This document shows positions 43,830 through 53,187 of a stretch of 64,000 nucleotides of DNA, piece by piece. The position numbers were made by a program, and so were the translations under genes. The stretch spans positions 4,374,001-4,438,000 of the forward strand of contig NZ_CP115913.1 in the NCBI RefSeq assembly GCF_027938815.1. The letters are read 5' to 3'. The notes under the pieces are model-generated. The model was not told the origin of the DNA, ran no database searches, and worked only from the letters and a program-made list of their open reading frames with translations. The number at the start of each line of letters is the position of its first letter. The first letter of the stretch is position 1. This DNA comes from Oceanirhabdus sp. W0125-5 (GTDB taxonomy: Bacteria; Bacillota; Clostridia; Clostridiales; Clostridiaceae).

Positions 43830-44270
43830 TGATAGCCCTCCTATAATTGATTTTTGATTATTACTTTTTTACCCTTTAAAACTTTATCTATCTATACTTT
43901 GCTTCACGATACAAATTTTTTGTGCCACAGTTACTTGTACTATTTTACCATAAATATCCTGTCACACAAGTACTATTATTCAATATATAAATAGCCTATA
44001 TAAAAAAACTGTAAAATAACCCACATATCTAAAAATTGTTTACAATATGTTTTCTAACAATCTTCTAATAACTAAAAATTACTCTTAACTTAAATTCTAA
44101 CTCGTTTATAATCAAAATAAAGAGCCTCCTATTTGAATGCTCTTATAATTTTTAGTTTTAATTCAATAATTTTTCTTAATTCACACTCATCTTCATCTAC
44201 ATAAATTAAAATTTCTCGAAGAGAAATCTCCATCGTTGTCAACCGTCCGCTGTCCACTGTCCACTATGTT
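43830..44270. repeat. Array repeat block (R5, R4, R3)
   Basis: R5 core near 43945, R4 hairpin at 44119-44144 (AGAGCCTCC variant), R3 stem near 44212 followed by GTCCGCTGTCCACTGTCCAC. R2 is missing. No gene. Confidence 0.75.
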
Positions 44271-44711
44271 TTATATTTTAGTAATCATATCATTCCTCAA
44301 CAACACCATCACATCAAACTTCCTCTTAATATTATTCTGAAATACTATCTCAATACTTTCCTTATCAAGGTATGATATTTCTCCAAGCCCAAAAGATATA
44401 TGATTTACCTTCTCTCCTACCTTATAATCATCAGGGGTCATCTCCCTCAGCACTCCCATCTCATAAAGAAATCTTGAAGGTTCCATACTTCTATTTCTCA
44501 TGAATCTACAGTGGTCTAGCCATAGATTTTGAGAAGTTCTTGTTATTCCTACATAGAATAATCTTCTTTCCTCTTCTATGTTCTCGTGCATACTCTTTAC
44601 ATATGGAAGTATCTCTTCATTACAGTTTATAATGATTACGTTTTCAAATTCCATACCTTTGACACCTCGAAAAATTCTTATAAAACTGCTATAGATAAGA
44701 AAGGTAGCCAT
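44271..44711 (-). pseudogene. Helicase 3'-end fragment D (146-codon open frame)
   Basis: Leader codons MATFLIYSSF, then GVKGMEFENV to the helicase end DMITKI. Carries the LDKESIEIVF variant shared with fragments E and F, where the intact gene and C have LDKKEIEIVF. Open and in frame. Confidence 0.85.
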
Positions 44712-44790
44712 TATCTATATTTATTAGTTAATTCGTTCCATACATTGTGTAGTTATTATACATTAAAGATTTGGTTTATACACTAATTAA
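44667..44790 (-). repeat. Conserved leader of fragment D
   Basis: Same leader with TATAAT and in-frame ATG; somewhat diverged (AAATATAGATAATGGCTACC). Junction at 44656-44666. Confidence 0.75.
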
Positions 44791-44857
44791 TATTTCTTCA
44801 ATTGTTTTGTCATTATCTTTATTTTATTGGTAATAAAGTGAGTATTAAATAACGACA

Positions 44858-45205
44858 TTATAAAACTTCCTGATATGCTTGAACTAAGTCATTGACTATC
44901 TTCTTGTCAAAATCATCAAGACTTATGTAAGCATCAATTTCATTTTTGTTAAAACCAAGTTTAACAAGTGTTGCAATAGATAAGTGACCTATCGTATAGA
45001 AACCTATTAATACATGCTCTTTATTACGATAATCACTAACCTCTTTGAGCCTTGATTCAATGTTAGGTGTTATGATTTTACGTTTAACTATTTCTTTCAT
45101 TACATTACTCAACACAAATACATTGTTCATCATCAAGTATTCTTCTAATTCGAGGTCAGAATTATTACCACTCTGAACTTCTCTAATGATTTTATAAGTA
45201 CTCAT
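44858..45205 (-). CDS. Small helical protein, unit D-E cargo
   Basis: 115 residues from an ATG after GAGGAG. All-helical: a start MSTYKIIREVQSGNNSDLELEEYL and an end DDFDKKIVNDLVQAYQEVL. Not recognised. By size and place among immunity-type genes it may be an immunity protein. Confidence 0.55.
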   Translation of the reverse strand: MSTYKIIREVQSGNNSDLELEEYLMMNNVFVLSNVMKEIVKRKIITPNIESRLKEVSDYRNKEHVLIGFYTIGHLSIATLVKLGFNKNEIDAYISLDDFDKKIVNDLVQAYQEVL

Positions 45206-45361
45206 ATATAACAACTCCTCTATTTATCAAGAATTCAAAATTGTTCTTAAATATAATACTCCCTAAGTTAATTTGTATTATCCTTTCCCCCTATGTATTC
45301 AGCCATCTTAATTTCTTTCATCAAAAACTGTATACCCTATAAAATATAGAAAAATAGATTT

Positions 45362-45694
45362 TTATAACCTAGTTATTTGTGGAAAATTTTTGCTTTCAAA
45401 CATTACTTCATAGTGATCTGTCTTTAAACAATAAATATATCCTACACTACTCTCATCATAACTGAATCCAATTAAGGATTGTAGGATAAATTCTTCACTG
45501 TCTTTAACTATGTCTTCAGGAAAATCAAGATTAATTGAAAAATTATTAAATCCAACTACTTCAAGTTTTGTTTTCTTACCAGTCTTCATTTCTAGAAAGA
45601 AAACTTGAATAGTGTTTAAATCAATCTTTATATCTTCTATATACTGAACAATTCCATTTGTAATTTCCTTCTCTAATGAATAATTATGCTTCAT
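45362..45694 (-). CDS. Small beta-rich protein, unit D-E cargo
   Basis: 110 residues. Alternating strand pattern (TKLEVVGFNNFSINLDFPED, then GYIYCLKTDHYEVMFESKNF). Not recognised. It has an AGGTATT upstream region and sits just after the E repeat block. A putative immunity protein by context only. Confidence 0.5.
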   Translation of the reverse strand: MKHNYSLEKEITNGIVQYIEDIKIDLNTIQVFFLEMKTGKKTKLEVVGFNNFSINLDFPEDIVKDSEEFILQSLIGFSYDESSVGYIYCLKTDHYEVMFESKNFPQITRL

Positions 45695-46127
45695 TTAAAT
45701 AATACCTCCAGAATTTTAAAAATATATTTCTACTAACTTTCTTATTTATTTAAAAGAAAATTCTTACCTACTTAGTTTGAATAAATAAGTCACCTAAATC
45801 ATTCAACATACTTATAAGTATTATGCCCGTTAGATGAACTTAACTAAAAAAAATGGTAGCAACACCATTACCTGTTACTACCATATTATCATATATTATT
45901 TAATTTCTTACACTCTTCAATATGATTTTCTTATATTACTATAGAGTGTTCAGAAGTTTTAAAATGTTCAAGGTCAAGGAACAAGGCGAACGAACAGCGC
46001 AGTGTACGTATTTTGTACTGTTGCAGCTTTAGTTCACTCTTGCATCACTTTTCTTTTATAAGATTAAAATTTCTCGAAGAGAAATGTCCATCATTCTCCA
46101 TTCTCCATTATCCATTCTCAATTTCTT
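45695..46127. repeat. Array repeat block (R1, R2, R3)
   Basis: R1 hairpin 45851-45887 followed by TATTATTTAATTTCTTA, R2 from 45966 (one base variant GCGAACGAACAG), R3 stem near 46070 with CATTCTCCATTCTCC. No gene. Confidence 0.8.
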
Positions 46128-46568
46128 TTATACCTTCTGAATCATATCATTCCTCAACAGAACCATCACATCAAACTTCCTCTTAATATTATTCTGAAAT
46201 ACTATCTCAATACTTTCCTTATCAAGGTATGATATTTCTCCAAGCCCAAAGGATATATGATTTACCTTCTCTCCAACCTTATAATCATCAGGGGTCATCT
46301 CCCTCAGTACTCCCATCTCATAAAGGAATCTTGAAGGTTCCATACTTCTGTTTCTCATAAATCTACAATGGTCTAACCATAGATTTTGAGATGTTCTTGT
46401 TATTCCAACATAGAATAATCTTCTTTCCTCTTCAATATTCTCATGCATACTCTTAACATATGGAAGTATTTCTTCATTACAGTTTATGATGATTACATTT
46501 TCAAATTCCATACCTTTGACACCGTAGTTAATATTCATTGAAATCCCATAGCTATGAGAAGTAGACAT
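46128..46568 (-). pseudogene. Helicase 3'-end fragment E (146-codon open frame)
   Basis: Leader codons MSTSHSYGISMNINY then GVKGMEFENV to DMIQKV. Leader codons 8-14 differ in sequence from the other copies yet the frame is kept. Carries the LDKESIEIVF variant. Confidence 0.85.
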
Positions 46569-46645
46569 TGTCCAGTTTTAGTAGTTAATTCGTTCCATAC
46601 TCTATTGTAAATATTATACTACATATATTTGGTTTATACACTAAT
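46524..46645 (-). repeat. Conserved leader of fragment E
   Basis: Same leader with TATAAT and ATG; its last 25 bp before the junction (46513-46523) are unlike the other leaders. Confidence 0.75.
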
Positions 46646-46650
46646 AAATA

Positions 46651-47073
46651 TTAGCCCTTTAAACTATTTATCCAGTCGTCAAAAAACTTTGATTGTTCAT
46701 CTACATCAGTAATCTCCAACCCTTCCTCATACTCAAAAATATCGACTACATCTGCTAATTTAGCTTGCTTACCCAAAAATAATTTATATGCCTTTCTTCC
46801 GTAGCTCATCGATGATTGCATTGCAGATGGATAAACATTTTTTACTGCTCCATTACATATAATTTTTATATTCTTCTTTTTTAGTTCTCTTCTCAGTGCT
46901 GTTAGTGCAGTAAAGAAATCATCACTAATAAAACTTATTTTATGACCATCTACGGTTATCTCTAATAGAACCATCTCTTCATCATCAGGTGCTTCCTCAT
47001 ACAAAATTAACTCTTCATTTATGATGTTTACTTCATTAATTAATAATTTTATAATCTTCCTTTCAGCATCCAT
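46651..47073 (-). CDS. Conserved-looking hypothetical protein, unit E-F cargo
   Basis: 140 residues. Starts with a helix (ERKIIKLLINEVNIINEEL), then strands (EMVLLEITVDGHKISFISDD) and RRELKKKNIKIICNGAVKN, then GRKAYKLFLGKQAKLADVVDIF. The fold looks compact and alpha/beta. I do not recognise the family. It sits at the leader end of the E-F cargo. Confidence 0.55.
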   Translation of the reverse strand: MDAERKIIKLLINEVNIINEELILYEEAPDDEEMVLLEITVDGHKISFISDDFFTALTALRRELKKKNIKIICNGAVKNVYPSAMQSSMSYGRKAYKLFLGKQAKLADVVDIFEYEEGLEITDVDEQSKFFDDWINSLKG

Positions 47074-47227
47074 ATTATTTCCCCCTTATTATACTTGACC
47101 AGTTACGACTTACTACTTTTCAAAGGAATTAAAGTACTTTATTGATTATCTTGAAATTTATACCACCTGTTTTTAAATTTGCACTTAAGAATACTACTTG
47201 TCTCTACAAATTAAAATTTGACAATTA

Positions 47228-47440
47228 TCATAGCTGAATTGGTTTGTAACTCAATGCTATCTCAACAATTTGTTCTGGTGTATAATTCTCTTCATTCCAG
47301 AATATCAAGCCACTTACTTCTGGATGGGGTACATTGTTTTCTAGCAAATTTATCATTTCATCTATTTCATCTTCTTTTCCTTCTACATTTATTATTTTCT
47401 TAACTAATTTAATTAGCTGTTCCTTATTTAATTTCTCCAT
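47228..47440 (-). CDS. Colicin-E-type (Im) immunity protein, copy 2
   Basis: 70 residues. LNKEQLIKLVKKIINVEG then NNVPHPEVSGLIFWNEE and YTPEQIVEIALSYK follow the Im2/Im7/Im9 layout, where the HP-GxDLIYYP loop contacts the nuclease. Related to 41053-41271. The matching HNH/pyocin-type nuclease is not in the window, so it is an orphan immunity gene. Ribosome site GGAGG. Confidence 0.75.
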   Translation of the reverse strand: MEKLNKEQLIKLVKKIINVEGKEDEIDEMINLLENNVPHPEVSGLIFWNEENYTPEQIVEIALSYKPIQL

Positions 47441-47576
47441 TTTGAAACCTCCTCTGATATCCGAAATGATAATATTTTTTCTTTAATTTATTAAGTTTAG
47501 GCTCTACTTCTATATTTAAAGCTTTTGATGCGTGAAGTATTTGCTTTCTAATATCCCACATTTTCTTTATACCTCT

Positions 47577-47954
47577 TTAAACTTCTTCATCATATCTTTG
47601 CTTACTGAATTTCGTAATCCATCCATCTTCAGTATACAATTCACCTGATAACCCATCACTTTCTTCTTTAATATCTTCAATTTCTCCACTATCTACTTTA
47701 ACCCCTAGAAATAATTCTTCACATTCTTCAAACATTGCCAATAAATTATGAAGTCCTTGGTCTACAATTTTAGAAATAATCCATTTTACACTTTCTAAAT
47801 CCTCTTCACTAAAATTAGATAATCTTTCTTCTACTTTTTGTGCTGTAACTCCCTTCATATCACCTTCTATCATTTTATCCCAAGTCAAAATAGTTTCATC
47901 CCTTACATACTTCATTAATGATTGTCCTAATATATCTAACGAATTTTTTTCCAT
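47577..47954 (-). CDS. Helical hypothetical protein, unit E-F cargo
   Basis: 125 residues, helical and acidic. Core segments LGQSLMKYVRDETILTWDKM and SNFSEEDLESVKWIISKIVD resemble immunity-type helical proteins; the C-terminus TEDGWITKFSKQRYDEEV is strand-like. Not recognised. Ribosome site GGAGG before the ATG. Confidence 0.55.
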   Translation of the reverse strand: MEKNSLDILGQSLMKYVRDETILTWDKMIEGDMKGVTAQKVEERLSNFSEEDLESVKWIISKIVDQGLHNLLAMFEECEELFLGVKVDSGEIEDIKEESDGLSGELYTEDGWITKFSKQRYDEEV

Positions 47955-48006
47955 AATAAACCTCCATATAGAAATTACTACTAATATCTTTCTAATACTG
48001 ATTTAC

Positions 48007-48330
48007 TTACTGATAAAAAGTTTTAATTACCTTTGTATTTAAATCACTCATTTCTGATATATGCCATTCTAAATCAGTAATATACTTATGAATTAATAAT
48101 AATTTTTTTACTGTTGATTCACTCTCAATTAACTCATGGCTATCAAGTTCATCCAAAGATTTTTGAAATTCACTCAATATATCTTTCAAGTCTTCTAAAT
48201 TTTCTCTTTGTTCTTTTATGTCATCATCTATATCTATTCTCTCATTCTTATCAGTAGTAAATCTCTCAAGATAATCAATAATTTTTGAAAAATGACTAAC
48301 CATAGAAATCATATTTTTAATATCCTCCAT
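48007..48330 (-). CDS. Coiled-coil hypothetical protein, unit E-F cargo
   Basis: 108 residues from an ATG at 48330. Long charged helices (DIKEQRENLEDLKDILSEFQ, then KLLLIHKYITDLEWHISEM). Not recognised; the start site is weak. It could be an immunity or accessory protein. Confidence 0.45.
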   Translation of the reverse strand: MEDIKNMISMVSHFSKIIDYLERFTTDKNERIDIDDDIKEQRENLEDLKDILSEFQKSLDELDSHELIESESTVKKLLLIHKYITDLEWHISEMSDLNTKVIKTFYQ

Positions 48331-48369
48331 AAACAATTCTATTTGTTATTTTTAAAATCATATTCGAAT

Positions 48370-48903
48370 TTACTTATCTTCAAGTGATGAATTAACATAT
48401 CTCTTACTCATATCTTCATCTATTTTCATTTTCAAACGCTTATAATCTTGAATCGACATATGATTTGGTGAGCTATATTTAAACAAATCATCTATGCCAT
48501 CATCTTCCCAATGACAAACTGAACATATTTCATATTGTCCTCGTTCTGCTATTGTTTGATAACCACAACAAGGACAAGATTTTAGAACCTCAACTTCTCC
48601 CTTAACTTCTATATTCTGCTCTGTTAGTTCTCTCACTTTCTCTGATAGATATTCATTCCTTATTCCTAAGTACGTATATTTTAAAGCCTCTATAATTAAC
48701 GGATTGTATTTGGAGTGCATCACATCTTCAGTTGGTTCATCAAATTGTAACAACTCATTCTGTATCTCCATTGGAAGAAGTGAAAATTCCTCATCTGACA
48801 TATCAATCCCCCACCACCCAAGAAGCAGTTCTTCTCTCATTTCTTTTGATAGCCCAACCAATTCACTTTTAACAATAATTGAGATCGCTTCTTTTCTGTC
48901 CAT
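48370..48903 (-). CDS. CPCC-family cysteine-rich protein
   Basis: 177 residues. The C-terminal half carries LKSCPCCGYQTIAERGQYEI then CSVCHWEDDGID, the cysteine pattern of CPCC proteins. The family is often found among immunity genes of toxin loci. The N-terminal half (LVGLSKEMREELLLGWWGID) is helical. It likely binds one zinc. Function is not known for the family. Confidence 0.75.
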   Translation of the reverse strand: MDRKEAISIIVKSELVGLSKEMREELLLGWWGIDMSDEEFSLLPMEIQNELLQFDEPTEDVMHSKYNPLIIEALKYTYLGIRNEYLSEKVRELTEQNIEVKGEVEVLKSCPCCGYQTIAERGQYEICSVCHWEDDGIDDLFKYSSPNHMSIQDYKRLKMKIDEDMSKRYVNSSLEDK

Positions 48904-48996
48904 AATATTGCCTCCAAGATTTATTTAATACTAATATTTTCATCAAATAGCTCAAACTCAATATATTAGTTCCTAAGTACCAATAATGATATTTAT

Positions 48997-49428
48997 CTAT
49001 TTTTGAAATTCAACTCTTAAATTACCTGTGAAAATAATACATGAATCAATTTGAATTTCTTTAATTTTTTCTTCAAAATCAACCCTTATAACTCCAAGCT
49101 TACCTACGTTGCATAATATAGTGTATTCATCAATAACCTTTTTCACAATTCCTTCAACAACAACATGAGATGACTCTTGTATTGTTTGCTCAATTCCTAA
49201 TACATCTAATACTCCAACAATTTGATAATTATTTACCCATTCAACTGAAAAATCAGCATATAGCTCTTTACCAACCATACCACTCACAGTTTCAATATGC
49301 TCTCCTGCATACTCTTCTGTATCAACTGAATATGCCCATATCGAACTTTCATCATCACCTTTTATTGATAGCTCATACCATCGTTCATATATATCAGCCT
49401 TTATTTTTTCAACTCTTACATAATGCAA
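48997..49428 (-). CDS. Hypothetical beta-rich protein, unit E-F cargo
   Basis: 143 residues, mainly strands (IKADIYERWYELSIKGDDESS, YADFSVEWVNNYQIVGVLDV, GIVKKVIDEYTILCNVGKLG, IDSCIIFTGNLRVEF). The layout suggests a beta-barrel. Not recognised. Immunity role by context only. Confidence 0.5.
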   Translation of the reverse strand: MHYVRVEKIKADIYERWYELSIKGDDESSIWAYSVDTEEYAGEHIETVSGMVGKELYADFSVEWVNNYQIVGVLDVLGIEQTIQESSHVVVEGIVKKVIDEYTILCNVGKLGVIRVDFEEKIKEIQIDSCIIFTGNLRVEFQK

Positions 49429-49449
49429 AGTTTTATCCTCCTATTAAAA

Positions 49450-49647
49450 TTAACCTTCACTCTCGTAATTAGGACACTTCTCGCATACTTTAATCATCTC
49501 TTCATTCGACATTCTGAGTGATTTCCGTAATATTATTAAATGCTCTTCTGTTTTTAATCTATCTAATTCAGCAGTAATTTCAATGCACTCTGCCTCTCCT
49601 ATATTTTCTTTTTTTTAAGGACAATACTCATTAAATATAAATTCCAT
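49450..49647 (-). pseudogene. Small gene interrupted by an in-frame stop
   Basis: An ATG after GGAGAGG opens MEFIFNEYCP, then a TAA, then the same frame stays open for 54 more codons (ENIGEAECIEITAELDRL ... CEKCPNYE) to its own stop. One base change would restore a 65-residue protein with a CxxCP end. Likely a recently broken small gene. Confidence 0.5.
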
Positions 49648-49673
49648 TAATTCCTCTCCTTAATAAGTATTAT

Positions 49674-49787
49674 TCATATATTTTCCCATTCATCCGAATT
49701 ATTTGTATAATCTTTTATTAGCAAATCTAAGAACCTTGTGAAATCATCTTTACTATTAACTTTTTTCACTTCTTTAAATATTTCCAT
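49674..49787 (-). pseudogene. Truncated DUF7660-like N-terminus
   Basis: 37 residues, MEIFKEVKKVNSKDDFTRFL then DYTNNSDEWEN, which matches the N-terminal core of DUF7660-type small proteins. The frame then ends at a TGA directly before the next small gene. The C-terminal half is missing. Confidence 0.5.
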
Positions 49788-49851
49788 ATCTATCACTCCA
49801 ATTTAAAATCAATTTATTTATTAATTTAAAATAACTCTCTAACTAAAAACT

Positions 49852-49887
49852 AATGGTAGCAACATCATTACCTGTTACTACCATTTT
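49852..49887. repeat. R1 hairpin inside unit E-F
   Basis: AATGGTAGCAAC / GTTACTACCATT followed by TTATC. It stands without a helicase fragment or leader and splits the E-F cargo in two, as if two cassettes had fused. Confidence 0.75.
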
Positions 49888-50055
49888 ATCATATCTTGTT
49901 TTTAGGTTCATTTGCTTACTACAGTATTTAGATTATGCAGTGAGTATTATATCTCTAAAAATACTGAAACATAATGGATTTACTAAGTTGTAATTCCCAA
50001 ATCTTTTTTTTATTTTTATGCAGCTAATCTTTATTTTTTATGAAGTTAGTAATTA

Positions 50056-50579
50056 TTATTTTCCTTCAAGTTCTCTTAGGAAATCTGGATCTATCCATAC
50101 ACTCTTAACTTCATACTCTTCTTGTTCTATATCATACTCCTCCATTTTTTTTATACTCTCAATAAAATTATTAAACGTAGTAGCAACCTCAACTAATGAA
50201 CTATAATGTTTTAAATCAGATTCCAATTCCTTTTCATGTTCCCATAAATATACTTTACCAAACCTATCTTCATTCAAAGAAAGAAGTATTATATCTCCAC
50301 CTTCTGCTCTTGCTATTGGTATTGAATCAATTGGAATCCTTCCTGGTAATTGAGATGTTTCAATGGTTATATCATTATATGATTCAACTCCTACACCAAA
50401 AAAACTGTCAATAGAGAAGTTTATTTCTCCTTCACTGAAAATATTATCTTCTGGTGTACCTCCATTATACTTCTTTAAAAACTCTATATAGTCTTTTGGT
50501 AATTGAGTTTTTTATTTAATGCAAAGTTCTTTAATTTTTGTTCATTGAAAATTATATTATGCGATTTAATTAAAATCAT
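50056..50579 (-). pseudogene. Frameshifted SUKH/SMI1-KNR4 immunity gene
   Basis: An ATG at 50579 opens MILIKSHNIIFNEQKLKNF; near 50510, in an A-rich run, the frame shifts by one and continues TQLPKDYIEFLKKYNGGTPE ... IPIARAEGGDIILLS ... EDRFGKVYLWEHE to the stop at 50056. The second part is a full SMI1/KNR4 core (LP-DY--FL-KYNGG, GGD, KVYxWxHE). It lies directly after the broken LHH toxin tip, the usual place of its immunity gene. Confidence 0.8.
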
Positions 50580-50601
50580 ATTTATTCTTTATCCTCCTTT
50601 T

Positions 50602-50972
50602 TTATGGTACTAAAGCTTTTTTCAATAATGATGCCCCTCCAGTATGTCTTACAGCTGCCTGCAACTAGTTTCTACTAATAACAATGTTTTACCATCTTCT
50701 ACTTGATCCCATGTATATCCTTTTGGTTTTGACTTCCAACCAAGAGCTTTATTTGCTTTTGTAAAATCAGACGCCTTTCCTGTTAACCCTGTTATCTCAA
50801 CTTTAGCTTTAGCATATGGACTAAAATCTGGAAAGCCTGCCTTATAAAAGTTTACACCATTAGGATATTTTTTAGCTAGGTCTCCACTCAATTCAAATAC
50901 TTTCCCAGCATATTTTTTATTAATCATCCTAACTCCATCGTAAACAGCTTCACTCGTCTCCTTAGGTATATC
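50602..50972 (-). pseudogene. Broken LHH/WHH-type nuclease toxin tip
   Basis: A start-less open frame begins directly after a stop next to the R1 hairpin (DIPKETSEAVYDGVRMINKK) and runs through FELSGDLAKKYPNGVNF and GYTWDQVEDGKTLLLV. A frameshift near 50660 then moves it to LQAAVRHTGGASLLKKALVP. This is the HNH/EndoVII-like LHH toxin C-terminus of polymorphic toxins. The expected W-H-H is W-D-Q, so even without the frameshift the nuclease would be dead. Confidence 0.8.
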
Positions 50973-50984
50973 TTAACTAAAAGC

Positions 50985-51020
50985 AATGGCAGTAACACCA
51001 TTACCTGTTACTACCATCTT
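50985..51020. repeat. R1 hairpin of unit E-F
   Basis: AATGGCAGTAAC / GTTACTACCAT, followed by AAATTATTTAATTTCTTA. It lies between the stop of fragment F and the toxin tip; R2 and R3 are absent here. Confidence 0.75.
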
Positions 51021-51059
51021 ATCATAAATTATTTAATTTCTTATACTACTCATTCTCAA

Positions 51060-51500
51060 TTATATTTTTGAAATCATATCATTCCTCAACAGAACCATAA
51101 CATCAAACTTCCTCTTAATATTATTCTGAAATACTATTTCAATACTTTCCTTATCAAGGTATGATATTTCACCAAGTCCAAAAGATATATGATTTACTTT
51201 CTCTCCAACCTTATAATCATCAGGGGTCATCTCCCTAAGCACTCCCATCTCATAGAGGAATCTCGAAGGTTCCATACTTCTGTTTCTCATGAATCTACAG
51301 TGGTCTAGCCATAGATTTTGCGAGGTTCTTGTTATCCCTACATAGAATAATCTTCTCTCCTCTTCTATGTTTTCGTGCATGCTCTTAACATAAGGGAGTA
51401 TCTCTTCATTACAATTTATTATGATTACATTTTCAAATTCCATACCTTTGACACCATGGAAAATTCTTATAAAACTACTGTAGGTTAGTGAGGCAGTCAT
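51060..51500 (-). pseudogene. Helicase 3'-end fragment F (146-codon open frame)
   Basis: Leader codons MTASLTYSSF then GVKGMEFENV to DMISKI, the same ending as the intact helicase. Carries the LDKESIEIVF variant. It is the fragment nearest the intact gene. Confidence 0.85.
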
Positions 51501-51575
51501 TGTCCAGATTTATTAGTTAATTCGTTCCAGTCATGTGTAATGATTATACTATATAAATTTAGTTTATACACTAAT
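51456..51575 (-). repeat. Conserved leader of fragment F
   Basis: Same leader with TATAAT and ATG. Junction GGTGTCAAAGG at 51445-51455; the last bases before it read TTTTCCAT, close to the TATCCAC of the intact gene. Confidence 0.8.
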
Positions 51576-51837
51576 AAATACTTTCCCTATAAACTTTGTC
51601 ATTATTCTTTATTTATTTTTAGAAAACTGTAGCTAAAAATTAGAGGGTATAATCAGTTTCATTACATTTTATTCTAATGTTACTTTTAGTTCATTATCTA
51701 GATTTAATTTTAATTTATGTACTAAAATTATCATTACTTCATTTGTAATAATCTTATAATCTTTATACTTTATTTGCTCATTTCATTATTTATTTTTAAT
51801 ACACTTAGTCTAATAAGAATATTGTAGTACGTTTTAT
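51576..51837. other. Gene-free AT-rich stretch
   Basis: No ORF and no known repeat recognised. It lies between the leader of fragment F and the end of the SUKH gene. Confidence 0.4.
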
Positions 51838-52449
51838 TTAATCATTTAGCAAATCATCATCTAACCATATTTCTACATCTTCAACATTTATATGCTGATC
51901 AGTTGTAGAAATTTGCAAACCATTAATAAAATCTAATAATGTTTCAGCTACAAGATACAAATTATCCCAATAATTATTCACTTCACTTTTATAGTTAATG
52001 TAACCACCCATTATTTTAGCTTCTACTTCATTTTCATGATTCCAAAAATATACTTTCCCTAAACAATCTCTATCAACACCTAGGCATATTAGATTTCCAC
52101 CATTGCACTCACCTATTGGTATTAAACTTTTTGGCATACGTCCCAAATAACATTCTATTTGTTCGGCTAAATTGTCACTACCCTTTAAACCAAAGAATCC
52201 ATCAAATGCTTGTCTTCCATCTTCAGATGTACAAGGTGAATTTTCTATTGGAGTATATCTAACTTCATTGTCAAAAAATAGTTCCTCATAATTCAAGAGA
52301 ACTTCTTTGAAATCATCAGGTATATAAACATTATATTTACTCTCAATGTTGCTAATTTCTATCCTACGTGTTTCTATTGAATTTATAGTTTTTTTAAAAT
52401 TAAAATTATCTAAAGCATTTTTTATTTGTTCAATTTTTTTATCCTTCAT
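51838..52449 (-). CDS. SUKH/SMI1-KNR4 family immunity protein
   Basis: 203 residues from an ATG after AGGAGG. Full SMI1/KNR4 layout: IESKYNVYIPDDFKEVLLNY, then LIPIGECNGGNLICLGVDRD and GKVYFWNHENEV. Such proteins neutralise nuclease toxins in polymorphic toxin loci. Last cargo gene of unit F-G; no toxin gene is next to it. Confidence 0.85.
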   Translation of the reverse strand: MKDKKIEQIKNALDNFNFKKTINSIETRRIEISNIESKYNVYIPDDFKEVLLNYEELFFDNEVRYTPIENSPCTSEDGRQAFDGFFGLKGSDNLAEQIECYLGRMPKSLIPIGECNGGNLICLGVDRDCLGKVYFWNHENEVEAKIMGGYINYKSEVNNYWDNLYLVAETLLDFINGLQISTTDQHINVEDVEIWLDDDLLND

Positions 52450-52517
52450 CAGCAAAACCTCCTATAAAGAAATTCCTTCTACAATCTATAAAATTCATAT
52501 AAGTACTTAAATCAATT

Positions 52518-53099
52518 TCAAACTACTTTTACTTCTAAAAAATCACACCCAGTTATATTATTATTTAATAATTCTTTTATTAAAGCTTCAGATACAAATG
52601 TTACAAATACACAATCCTTGACTCTCGCTAGGTGTAAACCTTTTAGTTTATTGATATCTAATGCTGGCTTAGTTACTGATATATATTCCTTATTTCTCAC
52701 TTTTAACACTTTATAAACTGATTCATTAAGGTTCAAGCCATCAACTAAGCCAATTATATTTACAATATTATAACCTATTAATATATCATTTGTTGTTTTT
52801 TCTCTTATTTCAATTGGTATGTATTGAACATTATAAACACCAATACTTTCTAGTATTTTCTTAAATTTAAGTGATATAATAAGCCATCCTAAATCATTTG
52901 ATATATAATCTGTTGGTATGTTACCATTATGTCTGTCATAATAAAATATAATTTTTTCACTATAATCTTGTAAAAGTCTTCCTTCATTTAAGTCATAATG
53001 TTTTATTTTAAATTTATTCTCAAACTCCTCATCTGTATAGCAAATTATATCATCTGGATTTATATATTCATCAGAATCTATGATTTTATAATATTTCAC
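52518..53099 (-). CDS. Imm11-like immunity protein
   Basis: 193 residues from a GTG after GGAGGG. The C-terminal half follows the Imm11 (DUF1629) layout: VYNVQYIPIEI, GYNIVNIIGLVDGLNL, LKGLHLARV and FVSEALIKELLNNNITGCDF. Imm11 proteins accompany several toxin types. Middle gene of unit F-G. Confidence 0.75.
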   Translation of the reverse strand: MKYYKIIDSDEYINPDDIICYTDEEFENKFKIKHYDLNEGRLLQDYSEKIIFYYDRHNGNIPTDYISNDLGWLIISLKFKKILESIGVYNVQYIPIEIREKTTNDILIGYNIVNIIGLVDGLNLNESVYKVLKVRNKEYISVTKPALDINKLKGLHLARVKDCVFVTFVSEALIKELLNNNITGCDFLEVKVV

Positions 53100-53187
53100 C
53101 GAAATTCCCTCCAATACTTTTAATTTACTCTTTATGAATTATGGAAAATTTAAACTTTTATTCAGTTGAATTTGTAACTTAATATTA

